A stretch of DNA of 64,000 nt from positions 3,534,001 to 3,598,000 of the forward strand of contig CP066552.1 of NCBI GenBank assembly GCA_016415585.1, written 5' to 3'. The translations under genes and the position numbers were made by a program. The DNA comes from Pectobacterium carotovorum (GTDB lineage Bacteria > Pseudomonadota > Gammaproteobacteria > Enterobacterales > Enterobacteriaceae). The notes under the pieces were generated by a model. That model saw only the letters and a program-made list of their open reading frames with translations, was not told the origin of the DNA and did not search any database. Below, in pieces: positions 49,614 through 63,852 of the stretch; position 1 is the stretch's first letter; the number at the start of each line of letters is the position of its first letter.

Positions 49614-50408
49614 TTGCACAAGCTGAAACTACACGGCTTTAACAACCTGACGAAAAGCCTGAGTTTTTGTATCTACGATATCTGTTACACCAAAACGGCC
49701 GACGATCGCGATGGTTATATCGCCTATATCGACGAACAATATAACGCTAACCGTTTAACAGAAATCCTCACTGAAACCTGCTCCATTATCGGTGCCAACG
49801 TCCTTAACATCGCGCGTCAGGACTATGACCCACAAGGTGCCAGCGTGACCATTCTGGTCAGCGAAGAGCCCATCGATCCACGAGATGTCGATACCTCAGA
49901 ACATCCCGGACCACTGCCCAATTCTGTCGTCGCGCATCTGGATAAAAGCCATATCTGCGTTCATACCTACCCAGAAAGCCACCCAGAAGGCGGGCTGTGC
50001 ACCTTCCGTGCGGATATCGAAGTGTCTACCTGTGGCGTAATTTCACCGCTGAAGGCGCTGAACTACCTGATCCACCAGCTTGAATCCGATATTGTGACCA
50101 TCGACTATCGCGTGCGGGGATTTACCCGTGATGTCAACGGCATAAAACATTTCATCGATCATCAGATCAATTCAGTTCAGAACTTCATGTCCGAGGACAT
50201 GAAAGCGCTCTATCACATGATGGACGTGAACGTGTATCAGGAAAATATTTTTCATACCAAGATGTTATTGAAGGATTTCGACCTGAAACACTACCTGTTC
50301 AACGTCAGCCCTGAAGCACTCAGCGCAGCTGAACGGAAAAGAATCACCGATCTGCTGTATCACGAAATGCAGGAAATCTATTACGGCAGAAACCTGCCAG
50401 TTCTGTAA
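49614..50408 (+). CDS. speD: S-adenosylmethionine decarboxylase proenzyme
   Basis: A 264-residue proenzyme, the same length as E. coli SpeD. Self-cleavage at Lys111-Ser112 ([19 protein letters not shown]) makes the pyruvoyl group. The start is a TTG at 49614 preceded by GGGGGTG, giving [17 protein letters not shown]. coli speD is similar. It is cotranscribed with speE. Confidence 0.97.
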   Translation: MHKLKLHGFNNLTKSLSFCIYDICYTKTADDRDGYIAYIDEQYNANRLTEILTETCSIIGANVLNIARQDYDPQGASVTILVSEEPIDPRDVDTSEHPGPLPNSVVAHLDKSHICVHTYPESHPEGGLCTFRADIEVSTCGVISPLKALNYLIHQLESDIVTIDYRVRGFTRDVNGIKHFIDHQINSVQNFMSEDMKALYHMMDVNVYQENIFHTKMLLKDFDLKHYLFNVSPEALSAAERKRITDLLYHEMQEIYYGRNLPVL

Positions 50409-50433
50409 TCAATACATATCCCTTCACAGGGTT

Positions 50434-50727
50434 GTCTCTTAGTCACATTTTTTATGCCGACTAAGAGACGGTTTCGTGCGCGATGATGCCGTCATTTTCA
50501 TGCAACCCCGTAGCACGCGCCCGACGCAGGGCGCTCAGTCGCCGCCGCCCTGCGAACCTAGGCTTCCGGCTAAATTATGCCGCTACGCGGTGCCATCGGT
50601 GTTCATGCCCCCTTCGAGCCGCCAACGCGGCACTGGCTTTCGCGGCATCCATGCCGCTCACTCGGTGTTCACGTTCACCGCTGCATAATTTTTACGCCGG
50701 ATAAGGACAAAGCCCATGATGACTCCC
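50434..50727. repeat. Dispersed structured repeat, copy B
   Basis: A second copy, about 294 bases, of the element at 27818-28195. It starts with a perfect 11-bp stem GTCTCTTAGTC/GACTAAGAGAC (50434-50469), then the shared GGTTTCGTGCGCGAT block, the stem CGCAGGGCG/CGCCCTGCG (50525-50554), AAATTATGCCGCTACGCGG, and ends GCATAATTTTTACGCCGGATAA. Two paired positions of the second stem and one of the first differ from copy A by compensating changes. Short open frames across it are not credible genes. Confidence 0.75.
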
Positions 50728-50921
50728 TGTATTAATGTATAAGGCACAGCGCCTGAGGAGGGTTGAGGTGTAGCGCGCTCATATATTTTTCATTTCGTCG
50801 CACACTATTTCGTCAAAAATGATGTGCGTCACATTTATTTATTTCTGCATTTTTTACTTGCATTCTCTTCCCAGCCTTGCTGCATCTGGGTTTGTGTCAA
50901 TTGGTATAAGTCCAACTAAAA

Positions 50922-50977
50922 ATCATATATCTTGTGTGGTTGAAATTTAAAATACCTACATCTAGTATTTCTTGTGT
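50922..50977. promoter_or_regulatory. Two candidate NrdR boxes upstream of nrdHIEF
   Basis: ATCATATATCTTGTGT (50922-50937) and CTAGTATTTCTTGTGT (50962-50977) match 12 and 11 of 16 positions of the NrdR consensus and share CTTGTGT. Their starts are 40 bases apart; paired NrdR boxes usually sit about three turns apart, so the spacing is imperfect. The rest of the 675-base speD-nrdH gap is repeat copy B and AT-rich leader. Confidence 0.45.
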
Positions 50978-51083
50978 AGCCCTCGCGTAACAGGTCGCTA
51001 CCCAGCGGATCGGTTCGGGCAAACATGCCCTGAAGATAGCCGCTCCAACATACTTCTTTCACGCCAAAGGGTAAATACGAATC

Positions 51084-51323
51084 ATGCGTATTACTATTTT
51101 CACTAAGCCAGATTGTGTTCAATGCAACGCCACATGCCGTGCGCTGGACAAGCAAGGAATTAACTATCAACTGGTGGACTTAACTGAAGATGAACAGGCG
51201 TTACAGCAGGTAAGAGCGTTGGGCTATCAACAGGTGCCCGTCGTGATGACCGCCGACGATCATTGGAGCGGCTTCCGCCCAGATAAGATCAGTACTCTGA
51301 ACGCCGCCCTGCAATTGCAGTAA
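51084..51323 (+). CDS. nrdH: Glutaredoxin-like protein NrdH
   Basis: A 79-residue thioredoxin-fold electron donor for NrdEF, with redox motif Cys11-Val-Gln-Cys14 and C-terminal WSGFRPDKI. First gene of nrdHIEF, the class Ib ribonucleotide reductase used under iron limitation or oxidative stress. Confidence 0.97.
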   Translation: MRITIFTKPDCVQCNATCRALDKQGINYQLVDLTEDEQALQQVRALGYQQVPVVMTADDHWSGFRPDKISTLNAALQLQ

Positions 51324-51333
51324 GGGGGGCAAT

Positions 51334-51741
51334 ATGAACCCGCTGGTCTATTTCTCCAGCCAGTCGGAAAACACGCATCGCTTCATTTCTCGGGTTGGCT
51401 TGCCAGCCCTGAGAATCCCGATAGCGACAGAACAGCCTGCATTGAAAGTTGATCGCCCCTATATTCTGGTTGTCCCCAGCTACGGCGGAGGCAGCACGAA
51501 AGGGGCTGTGCCGCGTCAGGTCATCATCTTTCTCAACGATCCGCACAATCGCGCTTACTTGCGCGGCGTGATTGCCGCAGGCAATACCAATTTCGGTGCA
51601 GCGTACTGCATCGCTGGCGACATCATTGCGCAGAAATGTCAGGTGCCTTACCTGTACCGCTTTGAATTGCTCGGCACGGCAGAAGACGTTGCAAATGTGC
51701 GTAAGGGAGTAACTGAATTTTGGCAACAACAGACCATGTGA
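51334..51741 (+). CDS. nrdI: Flavodoxin-like protein NrdI
   Basis: A 135-residue flavoprotein that activates the manganese cofactor of NrdF. It opens [16 protein letters not shown] and has VPSYGGGS and [13 protein letters not shown]. It starts 10 bases after nrdH and its end overlaps nrdE by 22 bases. Confidence 0.96.
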   Translation: MNPLVYFSSQSENTHRFISRVGLPALRIPIATEQPALKVDRPYILVVPSYGGGSTKGAVPRQVIIFLNDPHNRAYLRGVIAAGNTNFGAAYCIAGDIIAQKCQVPYLYRFELLGTAEDVANVRKGVTEFWQQQTM

Positions 51742-53900
51742 GTGCAAAGGCAACCAAAGCCGAAGCGGATGCCCACTCGCTCGATTACCATACACTCGAC
51801 TACCATGCGCTGAACGCGATGCTCAACCTCTACGACGCAGAGGGGAATATCCAGTTCGAGATGGATAAACTCGCGGCACGCCGTTATTTCCTGCAGCATG
51901 TGAACCAGAACACCGTGTTCTTCCACAATCTGGAAGAAAAGCTGCGTTATCTGGTGGAAGAAGGCTACTACGAAGCGGACGTGCTGGATCAGTATCATTT
52001 CGATTTCATCAAAAGCCTTTTCCAGCAGGCTTACGCTCACAAGTTCCGCTTTCAAACCTTTCTGGGTGCGTTCAAATACTACACTGGCTATACGCTGAAA
52101 ACCTTTGATGGCAAACGCTATCTGGAGCGCTACGAAGATCGTGTCTGCCTTGTGGCGCTGACCCTCGCTAAAGGGGATACCGCACTCGCTAGCGCACTGG
52201 TCGATGAGATCATTAGCGGACGCTTCCAACCCGCCACTCCCACATTCCTCAATTGCGGTAAAAAGCAGCGCGGCGAGCTGGTCTCCTGCTTCCTGCTGCG
52301 CATTGAAGACAATATGGAATCGATTGGTCGCGCGATTAATTCCGCGCTTCAGCTCTCAAAACGCGGCGGCGGCGTGGCCTTCATGCTCAGCAACATCCGC
52401 GAAACCGGTGCGCCGATCAAACGTATCGAAAACCAGTCGTCCGGCATCATCCCGATCATGAAAATGCTGGAGGATGCGTTCTCCTACGCTAACCAGCTTG
52501 GTGCGCGTCAGGGCGCAGGGGCGGTCTACCTCAATGCGCATCACCCGGATATTCTGCGTTTTCTGGATACCAAGCGGGAAAATGCCGATGAAAAAATCCG
52601 CATCAAAACGCTGTCTTTAGGTGTGGTCATCCCCGATATCACATTCCAGTTGGCGAAGAATAATCAGGTGATGTACCTGTTCTCACCTTATGATGTCGAA
52701 CAGGTTTATGGCGTGCCGCTGTCGGAAATTAGTGTCACCGAAAAATACCATGAGATGGTAAACGACAAGCGCATCCGTAAATCCCAAATTAAGGCGCGCG
52801 AATTCTTCCAGATCCTCGCTGAAATCCAGTTCGAGTCCGGTTATCCCTACATGATGTTTGAGGATACGGTGAATCGTGCGAACCCGATTCACGGCCGTAT
52901 CAATATGAGTAACCTGTGCTCTGAGATTTTGCAGGTCAACGAGGCCAGCCTGTACGACGACGATCTTGGCTACAGCCACATTGGCAAAGACATCTCCTGT
53001 AACCTCGGTTCAATGAATATCGCCAACGCGATGGCCTCGCCCGATTTCGGTCAGACAGTTGAAATGGCGATCCGCGCGCTGACCGCCGTTTCCGATATGA
53101 GCCACATCAGCTCCGTGCCATCCATCGAAAAAGGCAATGACCAATCGCATGCGATTGGCTTAGGCCAGATGAACCTGCACGGCTATCTGGCGAAAGAGCG
53201 TATTTTTTACGGCACAGAAGAAGCTGTTGATTTCACCAATATCTATTTCTACACCGTCGCCTTCCACGCAATTCGGGCATCGAATGCGCTGGCAATAGAG
53301 CGGAATCAGCGCTTCTCAGGCTTTGAACTCTCCAAATACGCCACGGGCGAGTATTTTGATAAATACATTGAGCAACGCTGGGAACCCACAACAGCACGCG
53401 CACGTGAGCTGTTTGAACAATCTGGCATCCACATTCCCACTCAGCAGGACTGGGCGGCACTGCGCGAATCTGTTATTGCGCACGGCATTTACAACCAGAA
53501 TCTGCAGGCGGTTCCGCCAACCGGTTCGATTTCATATATCAACCACTCGACATCCAGCATTCACCCGATTGTGTCACGTATCGAAATTCGCAAAGAGGGC
53601 AAGATCGGTCGCGTCTACTACCCTGCCCCTTATATGAACAATGACAATCTGGAGTATTACCAGGATGCCTATGAAATCGGGCCACAGAAGATTATCGACA
53701 CCTATGCCGCCGCAACGCAGCATGTCGATCAGGGGCTGTCGCTGACGCTGTTTTTCCGCGATACCGCCACCACGCGCGACATTAATAAAGCGCAGATCTA
53801 CGCCTGGACCAAAGGCATTAAGACTATTTATTACATTCGCATACGGCAGATGGCGCTGGAAGGCACCGAAGTTCAGGGCTGTGTGTCCTGTGCGCTATAA
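51720..53900 (+). CDS. nrdE: Class Ib ribonucleotide reductase, alpha subunit
   Basis: A 726-residue catalytic subunit (E. coli 714). The start is TTG at 51720 inside the nrdI end, giving MATT as in E. coli NrdE. Active-site features are ATPTFLNCG, the radical-site NLCSEI and GCVSCAL at the C terminus for reduction by NrdH. Near the N terminus [12 protein letters not shown] shows a local 15-base duplication absent from E. coli. Confidence 0.97.
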   Translation: MATTDHVSAKATKAEADAHSLDYHTLDYHALNAMLNLYDAEGNIQFEMDKLAARRYFLQHVNQNTVFFHNLEEKLRYLVEEGYYEADVLDQYHFDFIKSLFQQAYAHKFRFQTFLGAFKYYTGYTLKTFDGKRYLERYEDRVCLVALTLAKGDTALASALVDEIISGRFQPATPTFLNCGKKQRGELVSCFLLRIEDNMESIGRAINSALQLSKRGGGVAFMLSNIRETGAPIKRIENQSSGIIPIMKMLEDAFSYANQLGARQGAGAVYLNAHHPDILRFLDTKRENADEKIRIKTLSLGVVIPDITFQLAKNNQVMYLFSPYDVEQVYGVPLSEISVTEKYHEMVNDKRIRKSQIKAREFFQILAEIQFESGYPYMMFEDTVNRANPIHGRINMSNLCSEILQVNEASLYDDDLGYSHIGKDISCNLGSMNIANAMASPDFGQTVEMAIRALTAVSDMSHISSVPSIEKGNDQSHAIGLGQMNLHGYLAKERIFYGTEEAVDFTNIYFYTVAFHAIRASNALAIERNQRFSGFELSKYATGEYFDKYIEQRWEPTTARARELFEQSGIHIPTQQDWAALRESVIAHGIYNQNLQAVPPTGSISYINHSTSSIHPIVSRIEIRKEGKIGRVYYPAPYMNNDNLEYYQDAYEIGPQKIIDTYAAATQHVDQGLSLTLFFRDTATTRDINKAQIYAWTKGIKTIYYIRIRQMALEGTEVQGCVSCAL

Positions 53901-54887
<987 letters not shown>

Positions 54888-54888
54888 A

Positions 54889-54928
54889 AAAACGGCCATC
54901 GAGTTCTGGGTGGCCATATTTTTTTTCT
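54889..54928 (+). terminator. Terminator after nrdF
   Basis: GGCCA and TGGCC form a short stem with a twelve-base loop, followed by a run of eight T. It begins shortly after the nrdF stop. Confidence 0.75.
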
Positions 54929-54962
54929 ACAGCCCTTTTTCTACAGGGCAAGAAATGAAAAA

Positions 54963-54990
54963 ACCCTGAACCATTGCTGATTCAGGGCTT
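54963..54990 (-). terminator. Terminator of the minus-strand tRNA-Asp gene
   Basis: Read on the minus strand, CCCTGAA and TTCAGGG form a stem followed by TTTTTTC, 10 bases past the tRNA-Asp 3' end. Confidence 0.8.
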
Positions 54991-54999
54991 TCATATAAG

Positions 55000-55076
55000 T
55001 GGCGGAACGGACGGGGCTCGAACCCGCGACCCCCTGCGTGACAGGCAGGTATTCTAACCAACTGAACTACCGCTCC
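55000..55076 (-). tRNA. aspV: tRNA-Asp (GTC), aspV position
   Basis: A 77-base cloverleaf with encoded CCA and anticodon GTC in the CCTGCCTGTCACGCAGG arm. It lies next to dnaQ, where E. coli has aspV. The mature sequence is identical to the copy at 60573-60649. Confidence 0.97.
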
Positions 55077-55247
55077 ACTCGTGCTCACTGAGCGGGATGA
55101 ATACTAAGATGATGGCACTATTACGTCAATGCTTTTTATAACTAACCGTTTCTGTTTGCTTATAATTTCATCTTACTGACTATTCTCTCACCCGCAGTGC
55201 GATCAACCGATTCTTTTTACTGCGCAAAGGACGATATTACGGCGGTG

Positions 55248-55985
55248 CTATTCAGCCCGCCACAGGCAACTACCGCCTTTTTTAGCAATCAGATCCAGAC
55301 GTTGTTCATGCGCTAACAGCTCTGCCTCATCAGCGTAAAGCACCTTTAACGCCGATTGAGGACGGACGATTCTCTGGATCGTTTCGGTATTATCACTCTT
55401 CTGCTGCGCTTCACCTTCCATCGAAAAAGCCAGAGAAGTTTGACCGCCAGTCATCGCCAGATAAACTTCTGCCAAAATCTCGGCATCGAGCAATGCGCCG
55501 TGCAGCGTACGCTTACTGTTATCTATCAGGTAGCGATCGCAGAGTGCATCCAAACTGTTACGCTTGCCGGGAAAGATCTTCCGCGCCATAAACAGGCTAT
55601 CAGTGATCTTACAGAACGTTTCGGTCTTGGGTATATCACGATTCAGCAATCGGAATTCGTAATCCATAAAGCCGATGTCAAACGTCGCGTTATGAATGAC
55701 TAACTCCGCGCCACGGATAAAATCGAGGAAGTCATCCACGACATCCGCATACGTCGGTTTATCAGCCAGAAACTCATCGCTGATACCATGTATATTATAG
55801 GCTTCTGGATCCACTAAACGATCGGGTTTGATGTAGACATGGAAATGACGACCAGTCAGGCGCCGGTTAATCACTTCGACCGCACCGATCTCGATAATTT
55901 TATGCCCTTCGTAGTGAACCCCCAGCTTATTCATACCGGTGGTTTCTGTATCCAGGACGATTTGTCGCGTAATTTCAGTGCTCAT
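55248..55985 (-). CDS. dnaQ: DNA polymerase III epsilon subunit
   Basis: A 245-residue 3'-5' proofreading exonuclease (E. coli 243). Exo I is LDTETTG (Asp12, Glu14), ExoIII-epsilon H/D pair is in [15 protein letters not shown], and the C terminus [10 protein letters not shown] binds the polymerase alpha subunit. It is divergent from rnhA with 56 bases between, as in E. coli, where promoters overlap. Confidence 0.97.
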   Translation of the reverse strand: MSTEITRQIVLDTETTGMNKLGVHYEGHKIIEIGAVEVINRRLTGRHFHVYIKPDRLVDPEAYNIHGISDEFLADKPTYADVVDDFLDFIRGAELVIHNATFDIGFMDYEFRLLNRDIPKTETFCKITDSLFMARKIFPGKRNSLDALCDRYLIDNSKRTLHGALLDAEILAEVYLAMTGGQTSLAFSMEGEAQQKSDNTETIQRIVRPQSALKVLYADEAELLAHEQRLDLIAKKGGSCLWRAE

Positions 55986-56041
55986 CGTTTTCGTTTTATG
56001 TCAGACTTGCCGTTTTTACCATAAGGAAGAGTCTACCAGAG

Positions 56042-56506
56042 ATGCGCAAACAGGTAGAAATTTTCACCGACGGATCTTGCCTCGGTAATCCCGGCCCCGG
56101 TGGCTATGGCGCCCTGCTGCGCTACAAGCAGCACGAAAAAGCGTTAAGTGCAGGTTATCGTCTTACGACGAATAACAGAATGGAGCTGATGGCTGCAATT
56201 GCAGCACTTGAAACACTGACTACCGCGTGCGATGTGGTGCTCTGCACTGACAGCCAATATGTTCGGCAGGGGATAACCAGTTGGATTCATAACTGGAAAA
56301 AACGTGGCTGGAAAACCGCCGACAAAAAGCCCGTCAAAAACGTCGATCTCTGGCAAAAACTGGATGCCGCGATTCAACACCACTCCGTGCAATGGGAATG
56401 GGTAAAAGGACACGCTGGGCATCCGGAAAACGAGCGCTGCGATGAACTCGCTCGCGCAGCCGCAAGTGCACCAACGCTTGATGACACCGGTTATCAGGCT
56501 GAGTAA
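56042..56506 (+). CDS. rnhA: Ribonuclease HI
   Basis: A 154-residue endonuclease that cuts RNA in RNA-DNA hybrids (E. coli 155). Catalytic acids are Asp10 ([14 protein letters not shown]), Glu48 (NNRMELMA), Asp70 (CTDSQYV) and Asp134 (NERCDELAR). It is convergent with yafS. Confidence 0.97.
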   Translation: MRKQVEIFTDGSCLGNPGPGGYGALLRYKQHEKALSAGYRLTTNNRMELMAAIAALETLTTACDVVLCTDSQYVRQGITSWIHNWKKRGWKTADKKPVKNVDLWQKLDAAIQHHSVQWEWVKGHAGHPENERCDELARAAASAPTLDDTGYQAE

Positions 56507-56525
56507 ATCACCGTAGGCCTCCGCC

Positions 56526-57236
56526 TCATCTCCGATATATCTTTGTTGCGCCCACCGTGCGGCGCACTGATGCTTTGCGCAACCTCGCCCTCATCGGCGT
56601 AAACGTCAGCGGAATGGTGCGCTTCCGGGCAATAATCAGCGTCAGGCATCCCAGCATCGGAATATGTTTATTCAACTTCCCTTTGTTTCTTCGCCATGGT
56701 GTAACGTGAAAATGGGTCTGATCGATAACCTCATAGTTCAATAGCCCCAGCCAGTCCGTAATACGCATTTGAGTAAACATGCGGCTGCAATAAGGGTGTT
56801 TTTTATTGAGTCTGGGGATCAATTTACCCAGACCAACCAGACTGATCGGGTTAAACGTGCTCAGAATTAGCCAACCATCATCGATCAAGACACGATCAAC
56901 CTCCCGCAGAATACGATGCGGGTCCGATGAATAAGACAGTGTTTGAGCGAGCAAGCAGGCATCGATCGACTTTTCAGAGAACGGTAATTGATGAGCATCT
57001 GCTATAATCTGAAGGTTATCACCGTGTGGAGCAACATTAACCTGATGCGCAATCGCACACTCTGTTACATGGATTTCCGCGCTTAGCGCTCCTACCTTGA
57101 TAAGATGAAAACCAAAGAGTTTTGGCCACCATGGCAACAAAGCCAGTTCAATCGACTCGCGATAAAATTGCCCGCAGGTGATATCATCCCACGAATCAGG
57201 TGCAACAATGGTCTGAGGGGTTCGTGCCAATTTCAT
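56526..57236 (-). CDS. yafS: SAM-dependent methyltransferase YafS
   Basis: A 236-residue class I methyltransferase (E. coli YafS 240). PFSEKSIDACLLAQTLSYSSDPHRILREVDRVLIDDGWLILSTFNP is the post-motif region. The glycine-rich motif I is not obvious, as in the E. coli protein. Target unknown. It is divergent from gloB. Confidence 0.93.
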   Translation of the reverse strand: MKLARTPQTIVAPDSWDDITCGQFYRESIELALLPWWPKLFGFHLIKVGALSAEIHVTECAIAHQVNVAPHGDNLQIIADAHQLPFSEKSIDACLLAQTLSYSSDPHRILREVDRVLIDDGWLILSTFNPISLVGLGKLIPRLNKKHPYCSRMFTQMRITDWLGLLNYEVIDQTHFHVTPWRRNKGKLNKHIPMLGCLTLIIARKRTIPLTFTPMRARLRKASVRRTVGATKIYRR

Positions 57237-57279
57237 CTTCTGTTCTCGTCCTCAGGCTGCTAGAAAAAAGAGGTGATGA

Positions 57280-58035
57280 ATGAATCTTATCAGTATCCCC
57301 GCACTTCAGGACAACTACATTTGGCTATTGAGCAATAAAGAAAATCGCTGTGTGATCGTCGATCCTGGTGAAGCGCCCCCAGTGCTTAATGCGCTCGATC
57401 AACACGCACTTTTTCCCGAAGCAATCTTGCTCACTCACCATCATAACGACCATATAGGAGGTGTAGGTGAGCTCCTCAGACATTACCCTAATCTGCCTGT
57501 TTTTGGTCCAAAAGAAACCGCTAAATGCGGCGCAACCTACCTGGTGGAAGAAGGAAATACCGTCTCTTTGTTAAATTCGGAATTTTCTGTAATTGAGGTG
57601 CCGGGGCACACATCTGGTCATATTGCCTACTATAATGTGCCATTTTTATTCTGTGGCGACACACTTTTTTCAGCGGGATGCGGACGTATTTTTGAAGGTA
57701 CACCAAAACAAATGTATGAATCCATTCAAAAAATATCACAATTTCCTGATAACACAGTGGTGTGCTGTGCTCATGAATACACACTCTCAAACTTAAAATT
57801 TTCTAATGCTATTTGGCCTGAAGATCCAGAAATTGAATCTTATCTCCATAAAATCAGTCAGATACGAGAAAAATCTCAGTCTAGCTTACCTACTACATTA
57901 GGGCTGGAGAGAAGAATCAACCTATTTCTCCGCTGTCATGAAATTGATTTAAAAAGGAAATTATCAAAGGAACCTGAAAATATAGAGAATTGGCAAGTTT
58001 TTGAGATGCTACGTAGCAAGAAAGACTGCTTCTGA
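57280..58035 (+). CDS. gloB: Hydroxyacylglutathione hydrolase (glyoxalase II)
   Basis: A 251-residue metallo-beta-lactamase-fold enzyme that hydrolyses S-lactoylglutathione. The metal motif is [10 protein letters not shown] (His53, His55, Asp57, His58), with [10 protein letters not shown] and [10 protein letters not shown]. Length equals E. coli GloB. The second half is clearly more AT-rich by eye than rnhA or mltD on each side. Confidence 0.95.
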   Translation: MNLISIPALQDNYIWLLSNKENRCVIVDPGEAPPVLNALDQHALFPEAILLTHHHNDHIGGVGELLRHYPNLPVFGPKETAKCGATYLVEEGNTVSLLNSEFSVIEVPGHTSGHIAYYNVPFLFCGDTLFSAGCGRIFEGTPKQMYESIQKISQFPDNTVVCCAHEYTLSNLKFSNAIWPEDPEIESYLHKISQIREKSQSSLPTTLGLERRINLFLRCHEIDLKRKLSKEPENIENWQVFEMLRSKKDCF

Positions 58036-58105
58036 AGGTTTAGGTTGTGCTATTCGTCTAATCAAAGTATCCTTGCTCGTCTTTTAAGCAACTATTGACC
58101 AACAT

Positions 58106-59479
58106 ATGAAGGCTAAAGCGATGATTATCGCCTCAGTCTTGCTGGCGGGTTGTCAGGTCTCACCACATGACACCTCGCAACCTAAACAGCATGCACAGAG
58201 TTTGTCTTCGGCAAGTCAAAGTGAAGCAGGAAAGTACACAGATGGCCGAGAGGCCTCCGCGCGATGGTTAGATGACGATAGCCTCGCGCAACGAGATCTG
58301 TGGAACTTCATTGGCGACGAGCTGAAGATGGAGGTTCCGGAAAACGCCCGGATCCGCGAGCAAAAAACGCGTTATTTGAAAAATAAGAGCTATCTCCACG
58401 ATGTAACATTACGGGCAGAGCCGTACATGTACTGGATAGTCGAGCAGATTAAGCAACGTAAAATGCCGATGGAACTGGTACTGCTACCCATAGTGGAGAG
58501 CGCTTTTGATCCAAGTGCCACATCATCCGCCAATGCCGCTGGGCTATGGCAGATTATCCCTGGCACAGGACGCAATTATGGTTTGAAACAAAACCAGTGG
58601 TACGACGGACGTCGCGATGTGATTGCGTCTACGACGGCTGCGCTGGATATGATGCAACGGCTCAACACAATGTTTGATGGTGACTGGTTATTGACGGTTG
58701 CTGCATATAACAGTGGAGAAGGTCGCGTCATGCAGGCGATAAAAGCAAATAAAGCGAAAGGGAAATCAACCAGCTTCTGGGCACTGGCGTTACCGCGAGA
58801 AACGTCAATCTATGTCCCCAAAATGCTGGCCTTGAGCGATATTCTTAAAAACAGCAAGAAGTATGGCGTAAGTCTATCGCAGCCCAATGAAAGCCGTGCA
58901 TTAGCAAAGGTTGAACTGGGTCAGCAGATAGAATTGACACAAGCGGCTGAGATGGCTGGACTGTCGTTGAATAAGCTGAAGAGCTATAACTCGGGCTATA
59001 AGCGTAATGTTACCGCACCAAATGGGCCACATTACATCATGGTTCCTAAAGCTCACGTTGAGCAGTTGAAAGATTCACTGGCTGATGGTGACATCGCAGC
59101 GATTCAACCGACACGGTTAGCGGAAACGCAGCCAATGCCAGCATCACTGCAGTATAAGGTACGCTCAGGTGATACCTTATCAGCCATTGCGGCACGGCTT
59201 AATGTCAGCACGAAAGATTTGCAGAGTTGGAACAATCTGCGTAGCGCTGGTGCGCTCAAGGTTGGTCAAACGTTGCAAGTTGCCAAAGCGTCAGGCAATA
59301 GTAGCTCAATCACCTATCAAGTTCGGAAAGGTGATTCGCTGGCAAGCATTGCTAAACGCCATGGCGTAAATATCGCTGATGTAATGCGCTGGAATACAGT
59401 TATCAACAAGAATGCCAACATTCAGCCAGGTGATCGTCTGACGCTTTATGTTAGCAGCAACATAAAACCTGATTCTTAA
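58106..59479 (+). CDS. mltD: Membrane-bound lytic murein transglycosylase D
   Basis: A 457-residue lipoprotein (E. coli 452) that cleaves peptidoglycan glycan strands. The lipobox LLAGC puts the lipidated Cys at residue 16. The lysozyme-like domain has the catalytic Glu in PIVESAFDPSATSSANAAG and the AYNSGEGRV motif. Two LysM domains (about 345-390 and 403-448) bind the cell wall. Followed by a terminator. Confidence 0.96.
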   Translation: MKAKAMIIASVLLAGCQVSPHDTSQPKQHAQSLSSASQSEAGKYTDGREASARWLDDDSLAQRDLWNFIGDELKMEVPENARIREQKTRYLKNKSYLHDVTLRAEPYMYWIVEQIKQRKMPMELVLLPIVESAFDPSATSSANAAGLWQIIPGTGRNYGLKQNQWYDGRRDVIASTTAALDMMQRLNTMFDGDWLLTVAAYNSGEGRVMQAIKANKAKGKSTSFWALALPRETSIYVPKMLALSDILKNSKKYGVSLSQPNESRALAKVELGQQIELTQAAEMAGLSLNKLKSYNSGYKRNVTAPNGPHYIMVPKAHVEQLKDSLADGDIAAIQPTRLAETQPMPASLQYKVRSGDTLSAIAARLNVSTKDLQSWNNLRSAGALKVGQTLQVAKASGNSSSITYQVRKGDSLASIAKRHGVNIADVMRWNTVINKNANIQPGDRLTLYVSSNIKPDS

Positions 59480-59503
59480 CGTGATATCAGAATCAGTAAC
59501 GAG

Positions 59504-59538
59504 AAACAGCCTTCCACAGATGTAGAGGGCTGTTTTTT
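59504..59538. terminator. Terminator after mltD
   Basis: AACAGCC and GGGCTGTT form a stem with an internal loop, followed by a run of seven T. It lies between the convergent mltD and yafD. Confidence 0.8.
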
Positions 59539-59546
59539 TATAGCGA

Positions 59547-60335
59547 TTAACTCAGGCTAAATTCAACGAGTAGTGGGTTGTGGTCTGAGGCCTGAGTCAC
59601 CAATACAGAAGACTGGTTAACGGTCAGCTCACGGTAAAAGACGAAATCGAGCGGTCGGCCAAACGCCTTACGCCGGTGGTCATCAACGAAATATACCTCC
59701 TGCAGCCCCATCCTTGCCGCAAACCGATTAAGTGCGTTGATACGCTGCTGGCTCCATGCATTAAAATCTCCAGCCATAATAGCCGGCCCCTGATGATGTA
59801 CGAGTTGCTCCCCAATCGCAGCCAATTGCTTGGTATAAATCTCAACACCAAAGCTAAAGTTAACCGCATGGATATTGATAACCATCAGTCTTTGGCCATT
59901 CTGAAGCGCGTAGACCGTCACCAAAGAAGACTTAGCCAAACGCAACAGGGGTTCCCTTTCACGTAAGGGGCAGCAATATACTGGCTGGGCTGCTGATAGC
60001 GTCATTACACCGGATGGATGTTGCGGGAGGATAATGGCGGGGACCTGATCGGCTGAGAGATAGTTGGTGGTTGCAAAATGGATGAGCTCTGGCGTACTTT
60101 GCGCTTCCTGCAACAGGACTAGCTGGGTACCGTTACCGAAATTTTGCAACACGGAAAGCCAGTTCATTCGTTGCTGCTTAAAAATATTCCACACCATTAC
60201 GCGCAAAACATCTCCCTTCAGCAACAATGAGCCTGTCGGTAGCACTTGCTCTGGATAATGTATTTCCCCGGGAGGGAAGATACGTTCAACTGGCTGACCA
60301 GCAACATACCTCATTGCATAGGTTCTTTTCCGCAC
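59547..60335 (-). CDS. yafD: Endonuclease/exonuclease/phosphatase family protein YafD
   Basis: A 262-residue protein (E. coli YafD 266). Motifs [28 protein letters not shown] and [11 protein letters not shown] carry the expected metal and catalytic residues of the family. It begins [19 protein letters not shown], matching E. coli. The substrate is unknown. Confidence 0.94.
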   Translation of the reverse strand: MRKRTYAMRYVAGQPVERIFPPGEIHYPEQVLPTGSLLLKGDVLRVMVWNIFKQQRMNWLSVLQNFGNGTQLVLLQEAQSTPELIHFATTNYLSADQVPAIILPQHPSGVMTLSAAQPVYCCPLREREPLLRLAKSSLVTVYALQNGQRLMVINIHAVNFSFGVEIYTKQLAAIGEQLVHHQGPAIMAGDFNAWSQQRINALNRFAARMGLQEVYFVDDHRRKAFGRPLDFVFYRELTVNQSSVLVTQASDHNPLLVEFSLS

Positions 60336-60528
60336 GCCTCATCCACTATCAGTTTCAATACCCAAACACCCTATCAAAAAAGAGCACTCTTCCGTTATAA
60401 AAATTTTATCGCAGACTTGCGATGTATGCTTGATGATAGGGGAATAAAAATGAAATGACTGGTAAAAACAAAACGCAAGAGGAAGAGAGAAATGAGGAAC
60501 TCATCTAGAAATTCTAATAGCTACATAT

Positions 60529-60564
60529 GCAGAAAGCCCTAAGCGTTAACTTAGGGCTTTCTGC
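60529..60564 (-). terminator. Terminator of the rRNA operon
   Basis: A 15-bp perfect stem GCAGAAAGCCCTAAG/CTTAGGGCTTTCTGC with a six-base loop lies just after the minus-strand tRNA-Asp. The U-tract is short, but stem strength and position fit the end of the operon. Confidence 0.75.
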
Positions 60565-60572
60565 ATGATAAG

Positions 60573-60649
60573 TGGCGGAACGGACGGGGCTCGAACCCGC
60601 GACCCCCTGCGTGACAGGCAGGTATTCTAACCAACTGAACTACCGCTCC
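60573..60649 (-). tRNA. aspU: tRNA-Asp (GTC), distal gene of the rRNA operon
   Basis: A 77-base tRNA with encoded CCA, identical to 55000-55076. It lies 50 bases after 5S, as aspU does in E. coli rrnH. Confidence 0.97.
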
Positions 60650-60699
60650 ACCGAATTTCTCTACAACCACCAGATCGCTCCGGCTTACTGCTTAATTTG

Positions 60700-60819
60700 A
60701 TGCCTGGCAGTTCCCTACTCTCACATGGGGAAGCCCCACACTACCATCGGCGCTACGGCGTTTCACTTCTGAGTTCGGCATGGGGTCAGGTGGGACCACC
60801 GCGCTATCGCCGCCAGGCA
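60700..60819 (-). rRNA. rrf: 5S ribosomal RNA
   Basis: A 120-base sequence starting TGCCTGGCGGC and ending CTGCCAGGCAT on the minus strand. The internal CCACCTGACCCCATGCCG and AGTAGGGAACTG segments are those of enterobacterial 5S. Confidence 0.97.
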
Positions 60820-60942
60820 AATTCTGTTTCATTCCAACCGCCATGCTTTGCTCTCGCTCTCGCATAACCATCAGAACCAATCCTAAAACAAGCTGATTAT
60901 CAAAATCTCTTTGAGTCCATCTCAAAACACCTTCGGTGTTGT

Positions 60943-63852
<2,910 letters not shown>

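Noticed and set aside
50476..50704. Short plus-strand frames (70-73 codons) across the structured repeat
   Set aside because: The equivalent frame in copy A diverges and stops early, and most differences between copies change amino acids while preserving stem pairing, so RNA or DNA structure explains it better.
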